A DNA stretch of 10,392 bases from positions 1-10,392 of the forward strand of contig JAEFAK010000051.1 of the NCBI GenBank assembly GCA_016287555.1, given 5' to 3'. Below the pieces are notes generated by a model. That model did not search any database. It was not told the origin of the DNA and saw nothing but the letters and a program-made list of their open reading frames with translations. Below are positions 1 to 6,334 of this stretch, one piece after another (the first letter of the stretch is position 1; every line of letters starts with the position of its first letter). The position numbers and the translations under genes were made by a program. The stretch is from Oscillospiraceae bacterium. GTDB taxonomy: Bacteria; Bacillota; Clostridia; Oscillospirales; Oscillospiraceae.

Positions 1-305
1 ACGTGGGCGCCCTCGACGGATATGAAAGCGGCGGCGGCTCCGGCCTCGGCGGCCTTTTCAGCCTCCCCCGCCGTACGGCAGAGGCGCACGGCCTCGCCCG
101 CCGTCTCAAGCTCGGTCATGAGCTTGGCGTAAAGCTCGTCGAACATCGGCTTGAAGGGGTGATATATCGCGAAAAACTGCGCGTAGGGCGAATAGGCCGC
201 GCGCGTCAGATCGACGTGCAGGCTGTTGGAGATAAGATCGCCCTTGAGCCAGAGGAGCGTGTCGCAGTGGCCGTCGAAAAGGGGCTTGTCAAAATGCGTT
301 TTCAA
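1..305 (-). CDS. M19 membrane dipeptidase (renal dipeptidase family), 3' end missing
   Basis: Partial zinc dipeptidase of peptidase family M19; only the first 101 codons are in the window. These enzymes hydrolyse dipeptides (also D-configured ones) with a two-metal centre in a TIM barrel. FDGHCDT at residues 10-16 supplies the first metal ligands, H13 and D15. AQFFAIYHP near residue 45 and ISVEGAH near residue 98 match the next conserved blocks, with E98 as the expected bridging glutamate. The later metal histidines lie outside the window. I chose TTG at 305 because GGAGGTG (319-313) sits 7 nt upstream and no in-frame ATG precedes the FDGHCDT motif. The start lies inside the end of yraN (17-nt overlap), so the gene is probably translationally coupled as the last visible member of the lepB operon. 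The family is secure; the substrate is unknown. Confidence 0.88.
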   Translation of the reverse strand, partial: MKTHFDKPLFDGHCDTLLWLKGDLISNSLHVDLTRAAYSPYAQFFAIYHPFKPMFDELYAKLMTELETAGEAVRLCRTAGEAEKAAEAGAAAAFISVEGAH

Positions 306-639
306 TGTGGTTCACCTCCGCGGAGCCGTCCGCCCCGCGATATACCTCGACGACGTCGAAGCGGGGCTGCAGCTCCGTCTCGTTTTTCGTCAGCCAGTCC
401 TGCGCGGCGAGGCGCACGCGCTCCTGCTTGCGCGGCGTCACGAATTCCTTCGCCTCGCCGTGTGCCGCGTCGGAGCGTGTCTTGACCTCGACGAAGGCGA
501 GAAACCGGCCTTTCTGTGCAATTATGTCAACCTCGCCCATACGGGTGCGGTAGTTCATGCCGAGGAGCCTGTATCCCCTTTTCCGCAGAAAGCGCGCCGC
601 CTCGGACTCGCCCCAGGCGCCTATCAGCCGCCTATCCAT
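289..639 (-). CDS. yraN: UPF0102 / YraN family endonuclease-like protein
   Basis: A 116-aa protein of normal length for the UPF0102 (YraN) family, which has a restriction-endonuclease-like fold and no settled cellular role. The N-terminus GAWGESEAARFLRKRGY carries the conserved glutamate (E11). GEVDIIA (35-41), then FVEVKTR (49-55), forms the PD-(D/E)XK-type core with D38, E51 and K53. RFDVVEVY at 93-100 is the usual C-terminal strand. The ATG at 639 overlaps the rnhB stop by 8 nt and the gene's own end overlaps the dipeptidase start, so it lies inside the same operon. Its place directly after rnhB is a common arrangement in Firmicutes and fits a nucleic-acid role, which remains an inference. 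Confidence 0.93.
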   Translation of the reverse strand: MDRRLIGAWGESEAARFLRKRGYRLLGMNYRTRMGEVDIIAQKGRFLAFVEVKTRSDAAHGEAKEFVTPRKQERVRLAAQDWLTKNETELQPRFDVVEVYRGADGSAEVNHIENAF

Positions 640-1213
640 GCTTCTTTTTGAGGAAGGTCAGCCGATGCGCCGGGCAGGGGCCGAACTCGGCGAGGCGCTC
701 GTAATGGAGCTTCGTCCCGTAGCCCTTGTGCTTGTCGAAGGCGTACTGCGGGTACTTCTCCGCGAGAGCGTACATGTATCTGTCCCTGCTGACCTTGGCG
801 AGCACGGAGGCCGCCGCGATGCAGGAATATATCCCGTCGCCGCCTATGACGGCGAGAGTGTTCCCTTCTATGCCCTGCGTCCTGTTGCCGTCGATGAGCT
901 CAAGCTCCGGCGCGGGAGAAAGGGCCTTTATGGCTTTGTCCATGGCGAGCATGCGGGCGCGCAGGATGTTTATCCCGTCTATCGTCTTCTCGTCCACGGA
1001 GGCTATCGCGTAGGACACGGCCTCGCGGACGATGACGTCGAAAAGCGCCTCGCGCTTTTTCTCCGTGAGCTTTTTCGAGTCGTCGAGCCCCTCGATGACG
1101 CAGCCCGGCGGCAATATGACGGCCGCCGCGTATACCGGGCCCGCGAGAGGGCCCGCGCCGGCCTCGTCCGCTCCGCAGACGGTCAGTCCGAATTCGAGCG
1201 CAGCGTCCTTCAA
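632..1213 (-). CDS. rnhB: Ribonuclease HII
   Basis: Cytoplasmic RNase HII (193 aa) cleaves RNA in RNA/DNA hybrids and nicks at single ribonucleotides embedded in DNA. Catalytic acidic residues are present: D16 and E17 in GADEAG, D108 in LIDGN and D126 in GGD. The IAAASVLAKVSRDRYM block (132-147) and the C-terminal KGYGT...HR segment also match the family. The start is TTG at 1213, sharing TTGA with the rbgA stop; a GGGTGA element 6 nt upstream could serve as ribosome binding site, and coupling to rbgA is likely. One oddity is that the motif normally written GRG, just after the first catalytic pair, reads GAG (19-21), so the usual arginine is an alanine. Since all acidic residues are intact, I expect an active enzyme. 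It sits between rbgA and yraN in the lepB operon. Confidence 0.96.
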   Translation of the reverse strand: MKDAALEFGLTVCGADEAGAGPLAGPVYAAAVILPPGCVIEGLDDSKKLTEKKREALFDVIVREAVSYAIASVDEKTIDGINILRARMLAMDKAIKALSPAPELELIDGNRTQGIEGNTLAVIGGDGIYSCIAAASVLAKVSRDRYMYALAEKYPQYAFDKHKGYGTKLHYERLAEFGPCPAHRLTFLKKKHG

Positions 1214-2088
1214 GGCTCGTCACCCGGCCTTTCCAGCGAAATGCGGCCGATGACGCCGCCCCGGAATTCGTCCAGCAGGATATTGGACATGCGCTCCGTA
1301 TCCACCTCGCCGCCGGAAATGAGGAAGCCGCGCTTTCGCGCAGCGCGCTCCAGCAGCTCCCAGCCCGCGGCGTCCGCGTCCGCCTCTATCTTGTATCTGG
1401 CGGTCAGAAGCGCCGGATAGCGCTCCGCGAGCCATTTGAGAAGATGCGCCGCGAGCGCCTCGACGTCGAGTATCTGATCCTTGACGGCGCCCGTGAAGGC
1501 GAGGTGCTCGCCGACGTGCTCCCCGTCGAGCTTGGGCCAGAGAAGGCCCGGAGTATCGAGAAGCTGAAGCCCGCCGACGCTTATCCACTGCTTGCCGCGC
1601 GTCACGCCAGGTCTGTCGGAGGCTATGGCGGCCTTACGGCCGGCCAGCTTGTTGATAAAGGTAGATTTGCCGACGTTCGGGACGCCGACGACCATGGCGC
1701 GTATGGGCCTGCCGCCCTGACCCTTGGCCTCGAGCGCGGCGATCTTGTCGCTCAAAAGCGCGCGCACGGCGGGAAGAAATCCCGATACGCCCCTGCCCGA
1801 ACGCGCGTCCGTCTCAATGACGGAGACGCCTTCCGCCCTGAAGGCGGCTGTCCAGAGCTTCGTAACGGCGGGATCGGCGAGGTCGGTCCTGTTGAGCACC
1901 AAAAGGCGCGGACGGCCCGCCAGCAGCCCGTCGAGCTCAGGGTTGCGGCTGCTTATGGGGATGCGCGCGTCGGCTATCTCGCAGACCACGTCCACGAGCT
2001 TGACGCTCTCCTGCATCATGCGGCGGGCCTTGGCCATGTGGCCTGGGAACCACTGCACGTTTATTTTGTCGATGAGCCTGTCGTCCAT
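1210..2088 (-). CDS. rbgA: Ribosome biogenesis GTPase RbgA/YlqF
   Basis: A 292-aa circularly permuted GTPase needed in late assembly of the 50S subunit in Firmicutes. The N-terminus INVQWFPGHMAKARR is diagnostic of YlqF/RbgA. The permuted order is visible: G4 NRTD (66-69) comes first, then G1 GVPNVGKS (135-142), the G2 threonine in GVTRG (161-165) and G3 DTPG (178-181). The rest is the family's helical C-terminal domain, seen as YPALLTARYKI and the ISGGEVDTERMSNILLDEFRGGVIGRISLE block. Lysine in the usual NKxD is arginine here, a conservative change. The ATG at 2088 is 1 nt from the lepB stop; its upstream ribosome binding site (CGGA) is weak, so translation probably depends on lepB. It ends in a 4-nt overlap with rnhB. 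Confidence 0.96.
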   Translation of the reverse strand: MDDRLIDKINVQWFPGHMAKARRMMQESVKLVDVVCEIADARIPISSRNPELDGLLAGRPRLLVLNRTDLADPAVTKLWTAAFRAEGVSVIETDARSGRGVSGFLPAVRALLSDKIAALEAKGQGGRPIRAMVVGVPNVGKSTFINKLAGRKAAIASDRPGVTRGKQWISVGGLQLLDTPGLLWPKLDGEHVGEHLAFTGAVKDQILDVEALAAHLLKWLAERYPALLTARYKIEADADAAGWELLERAARKRGFLISGGEVDTERMSNILLDEFRGGVIGRISLERPGDEP

Positions 2089-2089
2089 T

Positions 2090-2644
2090 TTATCCGAGAA
2101 ATCTGAGCTTGGAGATCGGCAGGAGGATCATATACGCCTTGCCCATGATGCAGCGTCTGTCCACCATGCCGAGCTCGCTGTTGCGGCTGTCGTTGCTGGC
2201 GTTGCGGTTGTCGCCCATGACGAATACGCAGCCCTCCGGCACCGTCTGAGGGAAGGTCACGTCGTAGAACCTGTGGGTCGCCGCGGCGATATAATCCTCG
2301 TGCAGGAGCTCCCCGTCGACACGGACCTCTCCCGTATCGAAGTCGATGTCGACCGTCTGCCCCTCGACGGCGATGACGCGCTTGACGATGGGCTCGTCGA
2401 GGAAGGAGTATTTGGTCAGGACGACGATGTCGCCCTGCTTGGGCTTATAAAACAGATTGGAGATGACGATGCGCTCCCCGTCGAGCAGGGTGTTCTTCAT
2501 CGAGTCGCCGGAGACGCCGATGATGCGGCCGACGAAGACGAATATGAGTATCGCGCAAACCAGCGCGGAGACGACGCAGGTTATCCAGTCGTACGCTTCC
2601 TGCCTGGCGCTGTTTTTGGTCTTTTCCGTTTTGTTGTTTTCCAT
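2090..2644 (-). CDS. lepB: Signal peptidase I
   Basis: Type I signal peptidase (184 aa) removes signal peptides from exported proteins at the outer face of the membrane. A charged cytoplasmic tail (1-18) precedes one membrane span (about 20-43). The catalytic serine is S48 in SGDSMKNTL and the catalytic lysine K88 in VKRVIAVEG. The late box GDNRNASNDSRNSELGMV (144-161) is also conserved. One span and the short length fit Gram-positive SipS-type enzymes. The proline usual after the serine box (SMxPT) is asparagine. The ATG at 2644 has GGAGGTG (2655-2649) just upstream. It is the first gene after the rplS terminator, has its own promoter at 2707-2735, and leads the operon rbgA-rnhB-yraN-dipeptidase. 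Confidence 0.96.
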   Translation of the reverse strand: MENNKTEKTKNSARQEAYDWITCVVSALVCAILIFVFVGRIIGVSGDSMKNTLLDGERIVISNLFYKPKQGDIVVLTKYSFLDEPIVKRVIAVEGQTVDIDFDTGEVRVDGELLHEDYIAAATHRFYDVTFPQTVPEGCVFVMGDNRNASNDSRNSELGMVDRRCIMGKAYMILLPISKLRFLG

Positions 2645-2706
2645 GGCGCACCTCCCGGAGATATCCAGAGCGCTGAGTTTAGAGTTCGGTAGTTTTGTAT
2701 TTAGTT

Positions 2707-2735
2707 ATTCTATCATCTTTTTGCGCGCATAACAA
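2707..2735 (-). promoter_or_regulatory. Sigma-A type promoter of the lepB operon
   Basis: Reading the minus strand, -35 TTGTTA (2735-2730) and -10 TAGAAT (2712-2707) are separated by exactly 17 nt. A TG one base before the -10 gives an extended -10. Transcription should start near 2700, leaving about 55 nt of leader before lepB. It lies just downstream of the rplS terminator, which makes functional sense. Confidence 0.75.
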
Positions 2736-2750
2736 CAGATAAATCGCCCG

Positions 2751-2789
2751 GAAGAAAAATAAACGCTCCATCTGAGAGATGGAGCGTTT
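2751..2789 (-). terminator. Intrinsic terminator of rplS
   Basis: A perfect inverted repeat with 13-bp arms, AAACGCTCCATCT, and a 3-nt loop (2761-2789) lies 7 nt after the rplS stop. On the minus strand it is followed by ATTTTTCTTC, a good U-tract. An A-rich run precedes the stem and the opposite side reads CGACTTTTTAC, so it may also work weakly on the plus strand. It separates rplS from the lepB operon. Confidence 0.92.
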
Positions 2790-2796
2790 CGACTTT

Positions 2797-3138
2797 TTAC
2801 AGTCTTTCCTTGACCTTGGCCTTCTTGCCGATCCTGTCGCGGATGTAGTAGAGCTTGGCGCGACGGACCTTACCGCGGCGGATGGTCTCAATGGAGACGA
2901 TGTTCGGGGAGTGGAGCGGGAAGACCTTCTCCACGCCGACGTTGTAAGCTATGCGGCGGACGGTGATCGTCTCGGAGATGCCGCCGTGCTTGCGGGCGAT
3001 GACGGTGCCCTCGAAAGCCTGGACGCGCTCACGGTTGCCTTCCTTGATCTTGACGTTGACGCGGACGGTGTCGCCCACTTCGACCTGAGGCATCTCGGGC
3101 TTCTGATACTGCTCGGAGAGTACTTTAACGAGATCCAT
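2797..3138 (-). CDS. rplS: 50S ribosomal protein L19
   Basis: Ribosomal protein L19 (113 aa, normal length) is a 50S protein at the interface with the small subunit. The sequence matches the family throughout: VGDTVRVNVKIKEGNRERVQ (22-41), AFEGTVIARKHGGISET, the block ending in GVEKVFPLHSP, and the C-terminal RRGKVRRAKLYYIRDRIGKKAK. The ATG at 3138 has a strong GGAGG (3152-3148) 9 nt upstream. It is a single-gene transcription unit with promoter, leader and terminator all visible. The lepB operon follows on the same strand, as in many Firmicutes. The leader of about 100 nt has features of a feedback-controlled ribosomal-protein mRNA (separate entry). Confidence 0.98.
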   Translation of the reverse strand: MDLVKVLSEQYQKPEMPQVEVGDTVRVNVKIKEGNRERVQAFEGTVIARKHGGISETITVRRIAYNVGVEKVFPLHSPNIVSIETIRRGKVRRAKLYYIRDRIGKKAKVKERL

Positions 3139-3239
3139 TATTCATTTCCTCCCTTCTCGGCAGACGTTCTTGCCATGTCGGCAGAGGACCGTCCTTCTAA
3201 GCGATAATATCGCTACTGCGCGCCTTACGAGTCGCGCGC
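3139..3239 (-). promoter_or_regulatory. Structured 5' leader of rplS, candidate L19 leader
   Basis: From the predicted start near 3239 to the ATG there are about 100 nt. On the minus strand a GCGCGC arm at the very 5' end (3239-3234) can pair with GCGCGC at 3223-3218. Next is AGCGAT-ATT-ATCGCT (3214-3200). Then come two copies of TCTGCCGA (3185-3178 and 3164-3157) around one GGCA (3174-3171), which can pair with either copy. The second option, GGCA-a-GA/acg/TCTGCC, sits next to the ribosome binding site. An L19 leader RNA class is known in Firmicutes; membership here is inferred, not tested. Confidence 0.4.
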
Positions 3240-3245
3240 CGGAGT

Positions 3246-3274
3246 ATAATAGCATGATTTATTTCAAAATGCAA
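3246..3274 (-). promoter_or_regulatory. Sigma-A type promoter of rplS
   Basis: On the minus strand, -35 TTGCAT (3274-3269) and -10 TATTAT (3251-3246) are 17 nt apart, with TG one base before the -10. The start should lie near 3239. The -35 overlaps a small palindrome, AAAATGC-TT-GCATTTT (3281-3266), directly after the stop of the upstream gene. Confidence 0.72.
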
Positions 3275-3281
3275 GCATTTT

Positions 3282-3920
3282 TCAGCAAAATTGCTCCATT
3301 TTTTCGTTGAATATCTCCGTTCGGACGCAGTATTCCGTATATTCCGGGAGCTCCGGCAGCGCCGCGAGGATATTGCGCGGGGTCAGCGACGGCTCGAAGG
3401 TCGGGAGCGTCACGCCTATGCGTACGCCCGAAGCTTCGGTCGTTATGCTGAGGTCTCTCATGTGTTTTTTCAGGTCGACGACCGACTCGCCGCGCTTGGT
3501 CTTCTTTATGACGGGGAGCTCCGCCGCGGAGAGCTTTTCCGCGACGTACTCAGCCGTTTTCTGCGGCGAGGCGCCGTCCAGCCGGAGCAGACAGCTCCAG
3601 GAGGAAAAGCGGACGCTTCCCGCCTTCATGACGGGCTCGGCGGCGCTCAGCATGCGTATGCCTTCGGGCAGGGCGGAGTTGAGCGCGCGGCAGAGGTCGG
3701 GGTACTCCCCGTTTACGCCGGCGTCGAGATATTCGCAGAGGCTCTCGCAGCAGGTCGGCAGCGGGAGCACGAGATTGAGCTTGGGATGTGGGTTGAAGCC
3801 CTCGCTGTGGATAAGATCGACGCCCGCGCGGGCGAAGGCGCGCTGGAACGTGCGCAGCATGTCCAGATGGGATATATACTTCGCGCGGCCCGTCTTGGAG
3901 TATCTGAGCCTAACGTTCAC
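3282..3920 (-). CDS. TIGR03936 / DUF2344 radical-SAM-linked protein
   Basis: A 212-aa protein of the TIGR03936 (DUF2344) family, the regular partner of TIGR03960 radical SAM proteins and sometimes fused to them. Its chemistry is not established. The N-terminus NVRLRYSKTGRAKYISHLDM and the block HSEGFNPHPKLNLVLPLP are the signatures. I chose GTG at 3920 because GGAGGTG (3933-3927) stands 6 nt upstream and homologues begin at this point. The frame is open to 4070, but that extra stretch overlaps the radical SAM gene and has no family similarity. It overlaps the radical SAM stop by 11 nt, so translation of the two should be coupled. The rplS promoter begins within a few bases of its stop, with no GC-rich terminator between. 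Confidence 0.92.
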   Translation of the reverse strand: MNVRLRYSKTGRAKYISHLDMLRTFQRAFARAGVDLIHSEGFNPHPKLNLVLPLPTCCESLCEYLDAGVNGEYPDLCRALNSALPEGIRMLSAAEPVMKAGSVRFSSWSCLLRLDGASPQKTAEYVAEKLSAAELPVIKKTKRGESVVDLKKHMRDLSITTEASGVRIGVTLPTFEPSLTPRNILAALPELPEYTEYCVRTEIFNEKMEQFC

Positions 3921-5736
3921 GGCACTCACCTCCGAAGCAGTCTGCCCCGCAGCCGGAGCATTTCTCGCGGCAGTCGGGCGTCGTCTTCCCCTCGCGGGAA
4001 AGCCTGCGCTCGCGCAGCAGATGGGCGTCGGTAACGCCGGCGGAGATATGCGACCAAGGGAGGATCTCATCCTCGCGGCGTTCGCGCACGGCGTAAAAAT
4101 CCGGATCGACGCCGCAGAAGGCGAAAGCCTCCTCCCATTTGGCTATGCTGAAATATTCGTCCCAGGCCTGCAGGCCGCCGGACGTCTCCAGCACGCGCTC
4201 GAGCACGGGAGCGAGCCGCCTGTCGCCTCTGGCGAGGACGGCCTCGACGAAGCTGACGCCCGGCTCGTGCCAGCTGTAGGATATGGCCTTGGAGGGCATG
4301 GCCGCCTTCAGCAGGTCCACCTTGCGCTTGAATTCGGCGCGAGTATCCTGCGCCTCCCACTGGAAGGGCGTCATGGGCTTGGGAACGAAGCAGGCCGTGC
4401 TGACCGTTATGCGCACGCCTCTGGCCTTGTTCGTCGCGTGGCGCTTGAATTCCCCGAGGACCTTGTAGGCGAGGTCCGCTATGGCGAGCACGTCCTCGTC
4501 CGTCTCGGTCGGAAGGCCTATCATGAAATAGAGCTTGACGGCGTTCCAGCCCGCCTCGAAGGCCGTGCGGCATGAGGTCAGGACGTCATCCTCGGTCACG
4601 TTCTTGTTTATGACGTCGCGAAGGCGCTGGGAGCCGGCTTCCGGCGCGAAGGTCAGCCCGCTGCGGCGCACCTTCTGGAGCTTCTTCGTCAGCTCCATGG
4701 AGAAGTTGTCCGCCCTGAGCGAGGGCAGGGACAGGCTCGCCATGTTCGGCTCGCACCACTCCAGCAGATCGTCGCAGAGCTGCTCAAGGCCGCGATAGTC
4801 GCTGCTGGACAGGGAGGAAAGGCTTATCTCCCTGTAGCCGGAGCGCTTCATGCTCTCTATCCCCTGCTTCGTCAGCAGGTCGACCGAGCGCGAGCGGACT
4901 GGCCGGCAGGTATAGCCCGCCTGGCAGAAGCGGCAGCCCCTTATGCAGCCGCGGAAGAGCTCCAGAACGGAGCGGTCATGGACTATCTCCGTCGAGGGGA
5001 CGATGCCGTCGACGGGGTAATACGCCGCGTCGAGATCCTCGACGACGCGCTTTAAGACTTTTTCCTTCGCGCCGGGAAGCGGCTCGAAGCGGGAGATCGT
5101 CCCGTCCGCGCCGTATTCCACGTCATAGAGCGATGGGACATAGACCCCGTCTATCCGCGCCGCGCGGAGCAGGAACTCGCGCTTGGATATGCCCTCGCGC
5201 TTTGCCTGCCTGAAGAGCTCGATGAGCTCGCAGTCCATATACTCGCCCTCGCCTATGACGGCGAGGTCGATGAAATCCGCCAGCGGCTCGCAGTTGAACA
5301 TGCAGGCGCCGCCTGCGAAGACGAGCGGAGCAAGTCCGTCTCTGTCCTCCGAGCGGAGCGGTATCCCCGCGAGGCGGAGCATATTCAGGATGCCGACGTA
5401 GCTCATCTCGTAGCCGACGGAAAAGCCTATCATATCGAATTCAGCGAGCGGCGTCCCGCTCTCCAGCGAGCAGAGGGGCACGCCGCGCTGGCGCATGAGC
5501 GAGGCCATGTCGCCCCAGGGCTCGAACACGCGCTCGCAGGCGACGCCGTCCATGGCGTTGATCGTCCCGTAGAGTATCTTCACGCCGAGATTGGACATGC
5601 CTATCTCATACACGTCGGGAAAGCAGAGCGCGACCCGCGTGTCGGCGTCTTTTTTCTTTATCTCTCCGAACTCGCCGCCCGTGTATCGCGCGGGCTTCTG
5701 AACGAGAGGGAGCAGTTTTTCCAAATCGGCTCTCAT
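3910..5736 (-). CDS. TIGR03960 family B12-binding-like radical SAM protein
   Basis: A 608-aa radical SAM protein of the TIGR03960 type. Residues about 30-180 form a Rossmann-like cobalamin-binding-type region (ALCFPDVYEIGMSNLGVKILY, then IGFSVGYEMSY and IGEGE). The radical SAM core starts at LELFRGCIRGCRFC, with cluster ligands C264, C268 and C271 in CxxxCxxC spacing. FAPEAGSQRLRDVINKNVTEDD (363-384) and KLYFMIGLPTETDED (401-415) are typical core strands. A C-terminal cysteine group (C589, C593, C596, C600, C605) may hold another metal or cluster. The ATG at 5736 has AGGAG 5 nt upstream. It overlaps its DUF2344 partner and follows the M50 protease by 40 nt. A tRNA- or ribosome-linked modification is often guessed for this pair; the substrate is unknown. 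Confidence 0.93.
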   Translation of the reverse strand: MRADLEKLLPLVQKPARYTGGEFGEIKKKDADTRVALCFPDVYEIGMSNLGVKILYGTINAMDGVACERVFEPWGDMASLMRQRGVPLCSLESGTPLAEFDMIGFSVGYEMSYVGILNMLRLAGIPLRSEDRDGLAPLVFAGGACMFNCEPLADFIDLAVIGEGEYMDCELIELFRQAKREGISKREFLLRAARIDGVYVPSLYDVEYGADGTISRFEPLPGAKEKVLKRVVEDLDAAYYPVDGIVPSTEIVHDRSVLELFRGCIRGCRFCQAGYTCRPVRSRSVDLLTKQGIESMKRSGYREISLSSLSSSDYRGLEQLCDDLLEWCEPNMASLSLPSLRADNFSMELTKKLQKVRRSGLTFAPEAGSQRLRDVINKNVTEDDVLTSCRTAFEAGWNAVKLYFMIGLPTETDEDVLAIADLAYKVLGEFKRHATNKARGVRITVSTACFVPKPMTPFQWEAQDTRAEFKRKVDLLKAAMPSKAISYSWHEPGVSFVEAVLARGDRRLAPVLERVLETSGGLQAWDEYFSIAKWEEAFAFCGVDPDFYAVRERREDEILPWSHISAGVTDAHLLRERRLSREGKTTPDCREKCSGCGADCFGGECRER

Positions 5737-5776
5737 GGCGGCTCCTGACTGTAATAATAAAAAGAGTCTAACTGAA

Positions 5777-6334
5777 TTATATCCTCTCTGTCAACCCCGC
5801 GGCGCTCCATACGGACGCGGCGAGTAGCGTGACCGAGGCTGCGGGAGCCGGAGCCAGGACGGCGAGCCCCGCGAAGCAGGCCGCGCACACGCAGGTCAGA
5901 GCCGCGACTGTCTTCCCTGCCGCGTCCGGCCCGAAGAGGGCCGAAAGCGCCGCGCGGAGGATGCGGCCCCCGTCGAGGCTGCCGCAGGGCAAAAGGTTGA
6001 GAGCGGAAAGGGCTGCGCTCGTCCCGGCAAGCTCGGGGCAAAGCCGCGCGGACGCGAGAGCGAGCAGGAGCCCCGCGGCGGGGCCCGACGCGGCAGCCAG
6101 GGCCTCCGCTCCGAAGCCGAGGCGGGACGTATCCGTCTCGATCACCGCTCCGGCAAGGTCGAGCCTTACCTCGAGCACCGGCGCTCCCAGAGCGCGCAGG
6201 GCGGCGAGGTGCCCCGCCTCGTGGACGGCCGCTGCGGCGGGGATGACCGCGAGGGCGCGCAGGCCTCCGACAAAGACAAGGGCCGCGGCGGCCAGCAGCG
6301 CCCCGCAGCCTGTGTATACCTTCCTCAGTCTCAA
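5777..6334 (-). CDS. M50 site-2 protease, SpoIVFB-like
   Basis: A 185-aa, very alanine- and leucine-rich integral membrane zinc protease of family M50. It carries HEAGH (38-42; ligands H38, H42, catalytic E39) and NLLPCGSLDG (113-122), whose D121 is the third metal ligand. About four or five membrane segments are visible (11-37, 78-98, 142-160 and 163-180 are the clearest). It lacks PDZ and CBS domains, so it is a minimal SpoIVFB-type enzyme. SpoIVFB processes pro-sigma-K during sporulation; that this copy does so is an inference from family and position. The start is TTG at 6334, overlapping the upstream stop as TTGA, with only a weak GGCGGA ahead, so it probably relies on coupling. The radical SAM gene follows 40 nt downstream. 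Confidence 0.85.
   Translation of the reverse strand: MRLRKVYTGCGALLAAAALVFVGGLRALAVIPAAAAVHEAGHLAALRALGAPVLEVRLDLAGAVIETDTSRLGFGAEALAAASGPAAGLLLALASARLCPELAGTSAALSALNLLPCGSLDGGRILRAALSALFGPDAAGKTVAALTCVCAACFAGLAVLAPAPAASVTLLAASVWSAAGLTERI

Noticed and set aside
557..1420. 287-codon plus-strand open frame
   Set aside because: Antisense to rnhB, yraN and rbgA, which match their families along their full length.
1880..1900. G4 motif NRTD in RbgA in place of NKxD
   Set aside because: A conservative Lys-to-Arg change with all other GTPase motifs normal; not strong enough to report.
2487..2510. Signal peptidase serine box reads SMKNTL rather than SMxPTL
   Set aside because: Asparagine at this place occurs in many clostridial signal peptidases and the catalytic Ser and Lys are intact.
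3921..4070. N-terminal extension of DUF2344 up to an ATG at 4070
   Set aside because: The extension lies in the radical SAM coding region, has no family similarity, and the GTG at 3920 has a strong ribosome binding site.
3307..4575. 422-codon plus-strand open frame
   Set aside because: Antisense to DUF2344 and the radical SAM gene; low-complexity composition and no good start signal.
5776..5794. TTGACA and TATAAT on the minus strand before the radical SAM gene
   Set aside because: The two consensus hexamers are only 7 nt apart, so they cannot act together as a sigma-A promoter; neither has a good partner at 16-18 nt.
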